Shown here piece after piece: positions 34,319-46,699 of a stretch of DNA of 64,000 nucleotides. Within the stretch, counting starts at the first letter, position 1. Each line of letters opens with the position of its first letter. Origin of the DNA: Diabrotica undecimpunctata (taxonomy: Eukaryota; Arthropoda; Insecta; Coleoptera; Chrysomelidae); NCBI RefSeq assembly GCF_040954645.1, contig NC_092803.1:68544427-68608426 (forward strand). Direction: 5' to 3'. Below the pieces are notes generated by a model that worked only from the letters and a program-made list of their open reading frames with translations, did no database searches and was not told the DNA's origin. The position numbers and the translations under genes are program-made.

Positions 34319-34670
34319 TATTTATAAAAATCAAAACAAATATACGTAACCACAAATGTAAAAATACACATACCAGTGTGCTTATGAAATGTGGATGTTG
34401 GAATTTTGGTAATCGTGTAAGATTCCCTTGTGCATTCGGTTACCTTCGGCTCGATAGGGATGCGTATGAACGTAACGTACCAGCCCGTTACGTTAGGTAA
34501 TACGTATCTAGATACGTTAGTTCAACCATTAATGCGCATGCTTATATGTCAAAAAGATACGTTAAGTATACGTATTTGCTTGCACAAAAACTCTCTAATG
34601 ACATTTAACAAAAACATAGCCTACTATGTTTCTTTTAAATTGATAAGAAATAATTTCTTTCATATTCTGT
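34319..34670. other. Right part of the second nested element and edge of the mariner-type element
   Basis: Contains the inverted counterparts of the ACGTAACG motifs (ACGTAACGTACCAGCCCGTT, ATACGTATCTAGATACGTTA) up to CACAAAAACTCTCTAATGAC, then the mariner-type 5' region. No coding seen. Confidence 0.4.
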
Positions 34671-35195
<525 letters not shown>

Positions 35196-35210
35196 CAAAC
35201 AACACAGTTT

Positions 35211-37255
35211 ATTGCGGCTGCAGTCAGAAAGTTTGGCCGGGCTGTTACAGAAGCACTCTTTTGACTTTTGGTCTAGCTTTCGGAATTGTTTTATTCCTTC
35301 TTCAAGACACTGTAATTAGAAGAATGTGTAAATGTTTACAATATATCACAAATTGTCAGTGCAACTTACTAGTCGTTGAGATTATTTATATAAAGCTATG
35401 ACACTCAACATTAATAACATACATATAAAATATAACATATAAAACAATGAACAAAATACATTATAAAATTTAGTTAATGATAGTAAAACTTCGTTTGTGA
35501 CATCTTTTAATGGTGTGTTTTGACTGATCCATAGAGAACAGAAAGTAAAAACAAAACTAGTATGATTAAAAAGTAATAGGTGTTCTTCATGTTTTATTAA
35601 TGGAAGTAGTATATTCAACCTGTCTTGATGGTATGCAACATGTTTTGCATGCAGATGTATTATGGTGTGTATATGTAAAAATAAATCTTTATTTTATTTT
35701 TGATGTTTTGTCAATAAGTAACAATAAATGTTGCTCAGTTTATCTATGTCAGTCTTTTTATTTATACAAGACGTATTGATTTTATGAAACACATTTCCAA
35801 AAAAACACGTTTTAAATGTTTTTTTTCCTTTGCCAAAATAAAGGAATCCTCGATATTAATTTCATGTTTTAACGTTAATGCATGATCTGTCAGCGCACAT
35901 GCATTTATTTTTTTGGTTTATATGTCGCTGCGATGTGAGATCACTCTACTGTGAAAATTACGAGATGATTCTCCGATATACACGTTTTTACAATTGGCAC
36001 ACGGTATAGAATAAACAACTTTCGATATTAATTTCATGTTTTAACGTTAATGCATGATCTGTCAGCGCACATGCATTTATTTTTTTGGTTTATATGTCGC
36101 TGCGATGTGAGATCACTCTACTGTGAAAATTACGAGATGATTCTCCGATATACACGTTTTTACAATTGGCACACGGTATAGAATAAACAACATTCGATGA
36201 CTCCTGTATTGTGAAAGGATCCTTTGTCTTTGTGTACAACTTTGATACCGTTTTCACATTCTTAGTTGCAATTTTTAAGCCACTAACATTTTTGAAACTG
36301 TTCATTAGCTTTGGTGTCAGAACTGGAATATAGGGTAGGCAACCATACGTTATTTTAGATTGTAGTAGCTCTGATGTGTTTTGTGTCAATGTCAGTGTCA
36401 GTTGTCGGACCTCATTATTATGAAAATTTTGGCCGTCAGAAAATTGCAAGGGAAAAGTAGAACCAAAAATGAGTTTATTCAAAAGCCCTGTGGGATAGGA
36501 GTTCTCTTGTAGTATAGATCTCAACTTTTTTAGTCCTTTGTCCCTGAAATCGATGTGTGATAAGTTAATAACCCTAGTTTTAAGGGCCAAAACCAAACTT
36601 GTTTTCATCTTAGATGGATGTTGAGAATAAAAGTTTATGAAACGGTTACTAAAACAAGGTTTACGATACCACTCCGTCCTTAGCATGCCATCTCCGCCAC
36701 GATGTATAAGCATGTCTAAAAAAGGAATCATATTATCAACCTCTCTCTTAACCGTAAACTTTAAGTGTTGACACTTGGCGTTAAATGTGTTTATAAAACA
36801 TCAGTTACTTTGTTTTCAGGGAGCGATAAGATCAAATCATCTACATATTGTTTGATAAAAAGTATGTGAAAAGGTATCTTTTCTTTACACGTTCTTATAA
36901 GTTCATCCAAAACAAAGTAATATAGTATGGGGGATATTTTACTGCCCATTGGAGTGCCAAAGATTTGTTTAAAAAATCTTTTTTTGTTCTTGTTTCATTT
37001 GTTTTCTAACTTTCAAAAAAAACTTAAAACATTTATATAGTTTTCCAGTAAAATCCAGTCGTTAAAATACCCATATTTTTCCAAATTTGATATTTTTCGG
37101 TATAATAGGATGACTAAACTAAAAAAATCATTATTACACATTATTAGTCTCGAGTTAGTAATAGACAGTTTGTTAAACAATGAACATGGTATTCCCTTCA
37201 AATTGCCCCGTTTATCAAACAATATCATATTTGAAAAAAATCCAACACATACCAC
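35211..37255 (-). pseudogene. Penelope-like element: RT C-terminal half plus GIY-YIG endonuclease
   Basis: The minus strand reads KQIFGTPMGSKISPILYYF, then IKQYVDDLILSLPE (RT active site, near 36822-36850), then, in frame 36731-36090, MIPFLDMLIHRGGDGMLRTE, WYRKPCFSNRFINFYSQHPS and the endonuclease opening NVVYSIPCANCKNVYIGESS with RNFHSRVISHRSDI. After a stop and a duplicated unit it continues NACALTDHALTLKHEINIED, KTFKTCFFGNVFHKINTSC, NKKTDIDKLSNIYCYLL near 35700. This RT plus GIY-YIG arrangement defines Penelope-like elements. The frame at 37255-37013 may be its upstream RT part but is not clearly alignable. Frameshifts and a stop make it inactive. Confidence 0.8.
35851..36194. repeat. 172-bp tandem duplication within the GIY-YIG region
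   Basis: 35851-36022 and 36023-36194 are identical by eye except for the last few bases (CAACTTT versus CAACATT). The unit covers the GIY-YIG opening and the following segment, so the endonuclease coding is doubled. Confidence 0.9.
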
Positions 37256-37426
37256 TGAATTTTACGTAAAAACTGTATAACAAGAAGATTTTAAATAAAT
37301 GCCCATTAAAAATCTAGAAACGACTTACTGTGGCGTAGCAAATTGTATTTGGCGCCAAATCATAATATCCCCTTGCTATATTTATCACCAATCCCAGGGC
37401 TGTATTTACTTCCCATTCTGTACGTA

Positions 37427-37545
37427 GCGGGATCGGCGAATATGTATACGGGACAGGACGCATGACAGGACTGCGAAATTCGCTGCGGGACGGGACCCGG
37501 GACGGAAGAGATGGAAAAGTGCGGGATACGAGACGGGACGAGAGC
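37427..37545. repeat. GC-rich degenerate GGGAC/CGGGA array
   Basis: Repeated units such as ACGGGACAGGACG and GCGGGACGGGACCCGGGACG in an otherwise AT-rich region. No coding evidence. Confidence 0.7.
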
Positions 37546-37879
37546 CTATCATGGGTCTCGCTTTACCGCGTAAAACCATAGTAAAAAGAATGGATATCAA
37601 TATCAATGTAATTTCAATAAAATTGGTACACTTTTTAACACTTTGTTTTACTATTTCGGCAAAAGAAAATTAATACTATGCACATAGGTGAAAATTCAGA
37701 CGTTATAACTGTATGCGATATTTCAAAATCCAATATCTTTATGAGGAAACAAATTTGTGTTAATTTTTCTTTCCTTTTTGTTTATAAGTAGCATTTCTTA
37801 ATTAAAGTAATATTTATTATTCATCTTATATTTATGCCTAATAAAGTGTACCTATATTATTTATATTTCAAATTTTTAG

Positions 37880-38256
37880 GAAGAACTTTGGTACATAACA
37901 CCTTCAAACGATTCATGATCCTTCTACCGGTCATCTTCTTTAAACTGGGAATCGCCTTCACTATGCTAGTCCTAGTAACTATGGTTTCAGTAAACAACGG
38001 CTTCATAGGCTTCCTTCTTCTTGTAGTAGGTCTGAGCAGCGTTCTTGCCAGGCTTCAAGAGGCCAGGAAGCCACCAGTAGTACCGTACGTTAATCCTTTA
38101 CCTCTGTATCAGGCCAAGTACATACAAGACTGGGATAGAAAAGATAGAGGGATAAGGGAAAAGGAAACCACACAGGTATATGGACACAGTTATGGACAAC
38201 AGTATATCTATCCACAAATGAGTGGATATTTTCGGCAGAATGGTATAACTGCTTAG
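37880..38256 (+). CDS. Gene A exon 2: hydrophobic domain and C-terminus (Osiris/DUF1676-like)
   Basis: Acceptor AAATTTTTAG ends at 37879. With the single base carried from exon 1 the frame reads GRTLVHNTFKRFMILLPVIF, FKLGIAFTMLVLVTMVSVNN, GFIGFLLLVVGLSSVLARLQ, EARKPPVVPYVNPLPLYQAK, ending YFRQNGITA and TAG. The basic residues before a long hydrophobic block, then a proline/tyrosine-rich tail, resemble the Osiris (DUF1676) proteins, insect-specific secretory or endosomal proteins linked to cuticle formation. Codon use is balanced compared with the AT-rich flanks. Two membrane-type hydrophobic stretches (about residues 56-72 and 78-95 of the joined product) are visible. The family call is tentative; that it is a host gene is better supported by the signal peptide, donor, acceptor and compatible phase. 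Confidence 0.65.
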
Positions 38257-38418
38257 TGGAAGCTTCAGATCTAACTTGTTGAGTCACTTTAATGTTTTAA
38301 ATCTTCTGGACGACTCGTATTAATTTTTCTCAAATAACTTAAACTAAACTATGTTAGTCCAGTCGCCAGGGATTTGATCTCTAAAAACGAGACGAATATG
38401 CTGAATTTTTGCTGATAA
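38257..38418 (+). other. Gene A 3' flank
   Basis: Immediate 3' untranslated sequence; no AATAAA was seen before the foldback element starts at 38419. Confidence 0.35.
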
Positions 38419-40669
38419 TGTCAATTTCCGGACCTCAAAAAGATACAAAAAAGTTTACCTGTCCTATCTCCAGACTCTCCCCTTATACTCCTTCTGTAGG
38501 GGGGAAATGCAAAACATCGATTTCTCAAGAATCTGTACGCCGTAAAAAAATGTTTCCAACAAGAAATGTAGCTGAGATAATTTTGAACAAAAATATTTGT
38601 TAGCACTTTTTGTGTAGAATGAACTATTCTCTCAAAAACAACGCTTGAATCGACCCACGATTTTGAAGTGCGCGAAATCAATTTTTTAAAAATACAATAT
38701 GTATCAACTTGACAGTAAAAATTTGATATCTTTTGATCAGAGTGTCCCAATGGACAAACATCCAAATGCCATTTGTTACGATTCTCATGAGATCAATCAA
38801 ATGTATCACTTCCATTGACCGATCGTTGTGGAATTTCCATTCTTAGAGCCAAATCGTCAAAACATATTACATGAAACTTCGATTTTGTGTTTTGGCAACA
38901 AATATGAGGCAAGTATATGGGGAATAAGTCAATACTCATAATCTTAAGTCTTCTTCTTCAAGTGCCATCTCCGCGGCGGAGGTCGGCATTCATCATAGCT
39001 ATTCGGACTTTTGAGACAGCTGCTCTGAAAAGTTCATTTGATGTATATCCGTACCACTCTCTCAGGTTGCGCAGCGATGATATTCTAAGCCTCCCTATGC
39101 TTCCCCTTCCTTGGATATTTCCCTGCATAATCAGTTGGAGCAAGGTGTATTTTTCTCCACGTGTAATATATCCGAGATATTCCAATTTTCTTAATTGTAT
39201 TTAAAATTTCTATTTCTTTATTTATCCTTCTCAGAACCTCTTTGTTTGTGACCGGTTTCAAGGCTTACAATATTTGCCCCATTATCAGGCCCCAGTACGT
39301 TATTTTTATATTTACTAAAAACTAAAAGATGTCAGATACAGGAAAGCTCTATAATTTAACATACTTCTGAGAATCACCTTCTACCTTAAGAAATACATTC
39401 ACTCGTACTTATGAATTTCAATCTTCAAATCAAAATGTATATCAAGATGGTATTATTATTTTTTCTATTCATACTGTATATTTTGTCTTCAGCTGTTGTG
39501 TCAAGATGTATAATTTAATTTAATTAAATAAACATTTTCTTTATCGGCACAACATTAAAACATAAACACAATATATGAAAATTGTAACAGTTTTTGTGGT
39601 GTCTTGGAAATATGAGGCATTTGAAATATGCCTAAAAAACGCTGAATTTAAACTGAAAGTTTACTACATTAGACAACATTAGGTATTTGTAGCTAGTTGA
39701 AGATGTAGTTTTTAAGTTTGAGTTTAAGTTTTTAAACATGTACTGTGCAATCGAAAAAGAGTAGATTTAAACGTTTTATTTGAAGTATAAAACCAAATAT
39801 AACGATTTCCTCATTTTTTCACAAAAACATATATAACTTCCGATTTACATGCATATTTTAGGACAATCAAAACAAAAAATTTAAACTGAATGTTCCTACT
39901 ATTGACTGCATATAGTTACTTTATGTAGACGAGTTTTGGAATTGCAAGGGAGAACTTCGAAAATAGGTAACAATGCGCTCCGTGCGAATACTGCCGGCAT
40001 ATTACAATTCTCGCAGTGGCCTTATACTTCAAATAAAATATTTAAAAGTAATTCTTTTAGATTGCACAAGGACGTGTTTAAAAAAAAAACGTACAACTTT
40101 AGCTATAAAATCCACTCAATGGCGTCTTCGTGAAAGCATTTCGCTTGACGCGAAATTGTTTGTAATTGTCTCCTATTTGTTGCCAAAGCTGACAATCGAA
40201 ATTGTATTTTATGCGTTTTGAGGATTAGGCTTTAAAGGTGAAAATTTCACAGCAATCGATCAATGGAAGTAATAAATTTTATTGATCTCATGAGAATCGA
40301 ACAAATTTATTTATTTTAATTTAGTTTATTTAATTTATAGAAACTACCTTCATTTGTGGCAAAATGCAAAAATTTTATACAAAAGTTGCACTCTCCATCT
40401 TTAAAAGGCATTTTGAATTTTGTCTATAGGATACTCTGATCAAAAGATATCTATCGAATTTTTACTGTCTAGTTGATACAAGTTTTATTTAAAAAATTGA
40501 TTTTGGGTGCATCACTGACATTCCAAATCGCTAGTCGCTTGGAGCGTTGTTTTTGAGAAAACGGTGTAAAGATCCAAATCGATGTTTTTCGTTTTCCCCC
40601 CTACAGGAGGGGTTTTAGGAGGAAGTCTGGGGTAAGGACAGACAAACTTTTTGAGATTCCAAAATTGAC
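38419..40669. mobile_element. Foldback-type DNA element with ~500-bp inverted arms
   Basis: 38419-38917 and 40162-40669 are inverted copies: for example TACTCCTTCTGTAGGGGGGAAA versus a reversed CCCTCCTGTAGGGGGGAAAA, CAAAAACAACGCT, GATATCTTTTGATCAGAGT and CGATTCTCATGAGATCAAT. The right arm has about 95 extra bases near 40320-40415. The loop (38918-40161) holds a LINE fragment and non-coding sequence; no transposase is recognised. Identity between arms is perhaps 75-80%, so it is an old element. It begins 160 bases after the gene A stop codon. Confidence 0.8.
38940..39290 (-). pseudogene. GAA-tailed LINE 3' end inside the foldback element
   Basis: The minus strand reads LGYITRGEKYTLLQLIMQGN, ISSLRNLREWYGYTSNELFR and AAVSKVRIAMMNADLRRGDG before a GAAGAAGAC tail. 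Upstream, EVLRRINKEIEIL is present in another frame. Same family as 29951-30467. Confidence 0.75.
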
Positions 40670-41210
40670 AAGTTTAGTTATAATTTCCATGCAATAGTTT
40701 ATTATTCACTTAAAAAAATGTTGGTAATCCTGTGAGACAAATGCTAAAACTTGACATTTCTTTCTACGGTTTGTACCAACTCATCCCTACTGTCATTTTA
40801 GTGCCTCAACTGAAGTTTTATGATAGAATAAATGTAAATTTATTTATTTGTATATCTATTTATAATATCTTTTCATATAATTCATAAATATAATGCCTAT
40901 TTTTAATTGTACGGTATGTGGAAATAAAACTTATTTTTTTAAAGTATTGTTAATTTAAATAAGTTCTGTAAAAATTGTACGCTGTTCCTAATCATAGTAG
41001 ACTGGATAATAAAAAACGTAATTCTTAATGGTGGATACATTGGATAAAGCCTGAGTAATTAATTACAAGACCTCCAATTTGCGGACAACATCAACTTTCT
41101 AAAAAGCAATTAACATGAAAATAACATAATAAAGATAGTTTGATAAAGATGTGTAAAAATAAAGTGTAATGAATTTTTGAGAAATATCCTGAAGATATAC
41201 CAAAGATGTA
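40670..41210. other. AT-rich stretch without recognisable gene
   Basis: Nothing recognised on either strand. Confidence 0.5.
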
Positions 41211-41229
41211 TGATAGAACTTTATTGACG

Positions 41230-41312
41230 TTTTTACAGAAAGATTTCCGTGGAAATTGTCAATAAACTTATTTTAACTTTTAATTATAGCTTATTCCCAT
41301 TTAAATAGTAAT
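41230..41312 (+). repeat. Dispersed non-coding repeat, copy B
   Basis: AGATTTCCGTGGAAATTGTC, AATAAACTTATTTTAACTTT and TTATTCCCATTTAAATAGTA match copies A (263-358) and C (45030-45135). Confidence 0.65.
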
Positions 41313-41426
41313 TACTTTAAAATACAACAAGAAAATGCTATAATTATGAAAACAAAGTTGACAATGAAGTGACCACAAATGGAGGAAAGATCAGAATAAC
41401 AACGATACATCATCATCATTCTGGCC

Positions 41427-42600
41427 TTAAAACACTGCGTGGGTCCTAGCCTCCCCAAGAATTTCTCTACAGTCATCCATATCCACCGTTTTTCCCCACG
41501 AAGCACGCATTCCCATATTTCTCATGTCTTCATCGATGTTATAATCAAGGAACATTGTTCTGGGTCTTCCTCTTCTTCTCTGACCAATGGGTTTATCAAG
41601 GAGCGTTTTTCTAGCTGGGTCATTTTGTTCCATCCGCATTACATGTCCTATCCACCTCAGACGTCCTATCTTAATATGTTTTATGATATCAGGTTCCTGG
41701 TATATTCTATAAAGTTCGAAGTTGTATCGTCTTCTCCACACTCCATTGTCATTCACTGCTCCATAGATTCACCTTAGTACTTTTCTTTTGAAACATCCTA
41801 ACATGTCTTCATTATTTTTTGTTAGAGTCCAGGTCTTTGAACCATATGTTAGGACTGGTCGTATTATTGTTTTGTAGAGTTTTTTTTTTGTATTTCGCGA
41901 TATACTTGTGGATTTAAGGAGGAGATTGAGCCCAAAATAGCATCTGTTGGCCGTGCAAGTTCTGCAATTTATCTCTGCGGTAGTATTATTTTCAGTGTTA
42001 AGGAGGGTCCCAGGTATACAACTTCGTTCACTGCTTCGATGACGTCGTTTTCTATAACGAGTGGTCGTAGGATTTCTGGTTGCGTGCTTACTTTCATACA
42101 CTTCGTTTTGTTGGTGTTTATTATGAAACCCATTTTTGTAGCCGATTCTTTTAATGGTACATACGCCTCTCGTACAGCGTTTTCCGTTCTCCCAACAATA
42201 CTGATATCATCCGCATAGGCCGGGATTTGCACTGATTTATTATATATTGAACCAGTGGTTGTGATTTGAACAGTATACAGGCTCCCTGGCGCAGCCCATT
42301 ATTTGTTTTAAAAGGTTCAGACAGTTCCCCCTGAATTCGTACTCTACATTCAACTTCTGTTAAATTCACCAACTGATTTGGTATTCCTAGCTGTTTCATT
42401 GCTTTGAACATTTCTCTTCTATTCACAGAGTCGTAGGCTGCTTTGTAGCTTATAAATATGTGATGAGTATCAATGCCATATTCCAGTGTTTTTCCAAAAT
42501 TTGTTTCAGGGTTGCAATCTGATGAATTGTCGATTTATCACCTCTGAAACCAGCCTGGTATTTTCCTACTATCCGTTCTGCATATGGTGCCATATGGTGA
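41427..42600 (-). pseudogene. GAT-tailed LINE, RT to C-terminus, frameshifted
   Basis: The minus strand, across four frames, reads VGKYQAGFRGDKSTIHQIAT, NRREMFKAMKQLGIPNQLVN, GLRQGACILF (motif B), IPAYADDISIVGRTENAVRE (motif C, DD intact), GFIINTNKTKCM, YKTIIRPVLTYGSKTWTLTK, GRLRWIGHVMRM and QRRRGRPRTMF. The stop at 41427 is followed by an ATGATGATG tail. Same architecture as 10520-11351. At least three frameshifts. Its start merges at about 42600 into unrelated or 5'-leader sequence of the next LINE, which is in the opposite orientation. Confidence 0.85.
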
Positions 42601-42834
42601 CATAGTACTGCAAAGCTGTGTAAAGCTAGTTCGCGTCCGTAGTAAAATACTACACGTGCACCCTGAGTAACGCTAAATGAACTAGCAACAATAGAACCGC
42701 CAGACCTGTCTTTCGTAGATCTCCTGGCGAACACATTGCAATGAACAACAGCACACAACAAACAAATGACGGCTTTTGTCAGAGCCAGTTGATAATCGGA
42801 CCAACAATTTGAGTATGCCAAATAAATATTGAAG
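42600..42834. other. Junction between two opposed LINE copies
   Basis: About 235 bp with higher GC than its flanks; probably the 5' leader of the plus-strand LINE, but no motif identifies it. Confidence 0.3.
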
Positions 42835-44215
42835 GCATCAGCCGAAGCAAGAGCGAATATCTTAGCAAGCTACTGGTAAAAAACAAAATTGACGTGGTTA
42901 CTGGTCAAGAAACACATACTGCAGACGACCTACAATTAAAAAACCGTAGCCAAATCCCTGGATACACACTAATAGCTTCAATTAACCAAGCTCAGTACGG
43001 TATCGCGACTTATTGTAGAGCAGACATCAAACATTACAGCACATGTCACTCTTACTCGACACAAGAGATTTTTATACTTGCTGTGAAAGTAGACGAAATA
43101 ACTATAGTCAATATATACAAACCACCGAATGCTAAATTGCCACAAAATGTACTTCCTACATTTTCTCACCCGACAATATACACTGTAGACTTTAACAGCT
43201 ACCATACTACATGGGGATATAACCAATGTAACCAACAGGGAGAACAAATCGCCGAATCAGCTATGTTTCACTATCTCAGACTTTTATACGATGCAAAACA
43301 GAAACCTACCTTCCATTCTGCAAGATGGCAAAAGGGCTACAAAACGCCACAAGGAAAGTTCTCGATAACTTTCCTAGATCCCAACATAGAGCAATAATTA
43401 CAACATTGGGCACCACCATCCCTATTATAAATTCAATCACTTTGCCAAGATGGAATTTCCGGAAGGCAAGGTGGGAAGAGTTTAAATTCCAACTTGAAAG
43501 TGATATAAGTTATATCAAACCAGAGGTCCAAAATTATGAAAGATTTACATCACTAATGATTAGATGTGCAAAAAAGCACATCCCACGTGGAGTTACCAAA
43601 TCCTACATCCCATGCTGGAACGACGAGTGTAAACAACTACTTGATCAGTATGAGAAATTTGGAGATCCTAAAGTTGGTGAACAACTCTTAGAAACCCTAA
43701 ATTCCGCAAGAACCACAAGATGGAGAAACACTTTAAAAAATCTCAATTTCACACACAGTAGCCGCACCGCATGGAACCTTCTAAGGAAATTAGACTCTGG
43801 CACAAACAACGCTACAGCAATAAAACCGGAAGACATAGGCAAACGCATTTCACGCATTTCAGTTGAGAGAAGCCAAAATTGCTCAACAACAAAGCCTACC
43901 AATAATGAAACCTATCGAGCCAGAAGAACTTGAAGAAGCTCTAAAATTAATTAAATGCCGCAAAGCCGCAGGAGTTGACAACATTTATCCTAAATTTATG
44001 AAACACATTGGTCCAAATACCAGTAAGTGGCTTCTTGAATTTTACAATCAAATATTGACTGAGCAGAAGTTTACAAAATCCTTCAAAAAAAGTAAGATCA
44101 TCGCAATATCTAAACCTGGGAAAGACCCTGCACTACCTGAGAGCTACAGACCAATCGCTCTTTTAAGCGTCTGCTATAAGATATTTGAGAGGATAATACA
44201 GAGAGAATAACAGCA
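42835..44215 (+). pseudogene. Jockey-like LINE: endonuclease and start of RT, 3' truncated
   Basis: The plus strand reads INIEGISRSKSEYLSKLLV, IDVVTGQETHTADDL (endonuclease, catalytic E), YGIATYCRADI, ITIVNIYKPPNAKLPQ, VDFNSYHTTWGYNQCNQQGE (DFN degraded from GDFN). After a break near 43325, PRWNFRKARWEEFKFQLESD and YIPCWNDECKQLLDQYEKF. After another, 43863-44210 gives EPEELEEALKLIKCRKAAGV, DNIYPKFMKHIGPN, KIIAISKPGKDPALPESYRP, IALLSVCYKIFERIIQRE. RT motifs A to C are missing. Two frameshifts. Confidence 0.85.
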
Positions 44216-44449
44216 CTGGATGGGTGAATGGAATCCAGATATCAGAAATGCTAATCCCATAGAAAACTCTACAATTAAACCAGACGGCTTTTATATAACT
44301 ATATAAAAGATAACAGATAACTATATCTAGAGAACACGGAATAATTGGATTAAAAAGAGGGAAATTAAAAACAGCAAGAAACATACAAGAATGAAAATAA
44401 ATTACATACATTATCTAGAAAATATACCATAAAGATAAAATAATGAGCT

Positions 44450-44700
44450 TTATCATCATCATTCTCCTTTATCGCAATTATTCCTTTATCCCTATGCGGG
44501 ATCGGCATTCCTGATTACATTTCTCCATAAAGTTCTATCTTGGACCATACCAATATCAATTTCCTTTACCAACATATCCTGCTTCAGCGGCACACCCGGG
44601 ATCTTTTTTATTTTTCTCTCTTCCTTCCAGGAACTTGCAAGTCAGCAATTCTTCATATATACCTTCAATTTTAAATTCCTCTGTGTAAAATTGGCAATCT
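44450..44700 (-). pseudogene. LINE 3' end, same family as 8445-8900
   Basis: The minus strand reads KQDMLVKEIDIGMVQDRTLW followed by RNVIRNADPA, then a (GAT)n run at the 3' end (ATCATCATCATT on the plus strand). A short C-terminal stub only. Confidence 0.7.
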
Positions 44701-45029
44701 CACATGTTTTAAAGTTCAAGGAAATACACTTGTCTGTAATTGCCTTTTGAAGGCACACAATTCTTAAAATCTTAAATTTTCTTGAATCATTTATCTAAAT
44801 TATTGCCCTAATAACAGCTTGAATTTATGGTGGCACGCCCGTTACTTCGACGTGCCACGGACTAGATTATGGACCACAGGTAAGAGTTTTTGGTTCATAT
44901 ATACGAGGCAGTAGATAAACGGAAGTCGAGATGATAACATCTACAAGTCCACAGTGACTGCTGACCATGAGTCTATGTCAGTATCGGCAGCACATACTGA
45001 TCAAGAGTTTTTGCCTTTGTGTTAATACA
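44701..45029. other. Non-coding stretch
   Basis: No gene. A short inverted pair GGCAC...GTGCC is present near 44843-44867. Confidence 0.4.
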
Positions 45030-45135
45030 AACATTAATATATTTTGAGAACGATTTTCGAAGTGGAAATTGAAACGTCAACAAACTAATTTTAACCTTAA
45101 TTGGGGCTTATTCCTGTTGAAATAATAATTATTTC
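45030..45135 (+). repeat. Dispersed non-coding repeat, copy C
   Basis: ATTTTGAGAACGATTTTCGA and GTGGAAATTGAAACGTCAAC, the fullest of the three copies in the window. Confidence 0.65.
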
Positions 45136-45779
45136 TTTCTTTTAAAAAAGTGTGTTAAAAATCGTCATATTTATAAGTGTTGCTAACTCCAGCATATCAT
45201 CTTCAGCTTCATTTCTATTTCCAAAGGTTAGGTCTCTATGTCTCTATAATCTCTTGAATTGACCCATATTTATGTACATTAAAAACGCCTTCTATTATGA
45301 CCCTATCCTTTGATAAAATATCACACAGTGTGTCTCTTAAGTGATGATAGATACACAGAGTGATATTTCATGAGAAGAGAGAGTCATAATAAAAGGGGAT
45401 TTTAATGCACATGTGGTCCAATCCAAATGAACTACGAGTCATAGTCAAATAATTATATTAATTTTATAGACTTTTCCACTATATTTCTACGGATATCATA
45501 GATCTTAGGTATAGGTTTAATTTTACAAGAAAAAATAAAATAAACTCATAAATTTAATTTATCTATTTGTGTTAATAAATAATAAATTAATAATAAAATT
45601 ATTTATTTAAAAATCCTAAAATAATTTTTGGCTATTTTTCATCGATGATTTTACCATCTCAAAAAATATAACTGTCACTTGTCAATTACTGTTCTAAATT
45701 AATGTACGTCTACATTAATTAGTAACACAGTTTGTACCATCAGCAGTATTAAATTATCAAAGATAATTTTTAATCACTA

Positions 45780-46450
45780 TCATCGTTTTCTATTGACGTA
45801 AGCCCCATATTCTTCATCTCCGTGCCATCCATAATGTGCCATGGCCACTTGGTTATTTGGATGGTTCATATTTAGATTGTGAGTGCTAACCGCGCCTGGA
45901 TTTCTCCTACTTGTAAACATATTGATTAGCATTAATATTAATCCAATTTTTCCTAAAAACGCACTCTTTATCATCGTAAAAAACATAGAAACCAACATCA
46001 TGGGTACCATTGAGGAAGAGATCAAGAAAGGAGTTACCATCATGGGAAGCATCTTCTCCATAAATCCTTTTTCTTCTTTAACATTTTTATTGCAGTTTTT
46101 GCGACGTTTTCTTTTTCTTTTACTTCCATGACCACCGGAGCTGTTATCACCACTAATAGTCCCAATATTACCTTTAACAATTTGCTGCGCCGATTTAATA
46201 GGTTTTCTCGTTACTTTTTGAATCCGGACCGATAAGGTCTTTTTAGAGGGAATTGCACTGATTGGTTTAGCAGCTACGTTTGTTTTTTTAAATTTCTGGA
46301 CTATCTGTTTCTTAGAAGCCAAAATTTTAGATACGTTATTTGGTTTATTGGCTTTCTTAATCACTTCTAGTTTGTGTATTGCTGCTTTATGTACCAGCTT
46401 CGGCTGTATTTGAATTAGATTAGAAGACTTTGGTGCAACTGTTGATATAT
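45780..46450 (-). CDS. Gene B exon 2: basic linker, hydrophobic domain and C-terminus (Osiris/DUF1676-like)
   Basis: Acceptor GGTATTTTTTTTTCAG ends at 46451 (minus strand). With one base from exon 1 the frame reads DISTVAPKSSNLIQIQPKLV, a lysine-rich linker (KKANKPNNVSKILASKK, KRKRKRRKNCNKNVKEEKGF), then a hydrophobic block (MLPMMVTPFLISSSMVPMML, VSMFFTMIKSAFLGKIGLIL, MLINMFTSRR) and a tail ending HYGWHGDEEYGAYVNRKR with TGA or TAG-type stop at 45780. The basic cluster before a Met/Leu-rich block with SAFLGKIGLIL and a histidine/tyrosine tail fits Osiris/DUF1676 proteins. Total with exon 1 is 273 residues. It is paralogous in layout to gene A, although the sequences are distant. A decayed copy is at 58262-58690. 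Confidence 0.65.
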
Positions 46451-46699
46451 CTGAAAAAAAAATACCAAGTTTTAATGTTTATATCCAAAATAATGTGATA
46501 ATTACAGACCAGATTATAAGCATAAATCGGTCAAAATAAGCTCTTATATAAGCACAAAATTTTGCAAAAAGAAGCAATAAGAAATAAGCATGATTCAAGC
46601 AAAAAATTGCTATGGCATATAAATTAATCGGATAAATATTTTGGAAGATGCAAAATAACAAAGCGATCACCACCTTCTAGCAGTGACACGGAGAAAAAG

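Noticed and set aside
35382..35618. 78-aa hydrophobic minus-strand frame
   Set aside because: Probably 3' non-coding part of the Penelope-like element; no family motif.
37406..37606. 66-aa minus-strand frame with Pro/Ser/Arg repeats
   Set aside because: Follows from the GGGAC array; no independent support.
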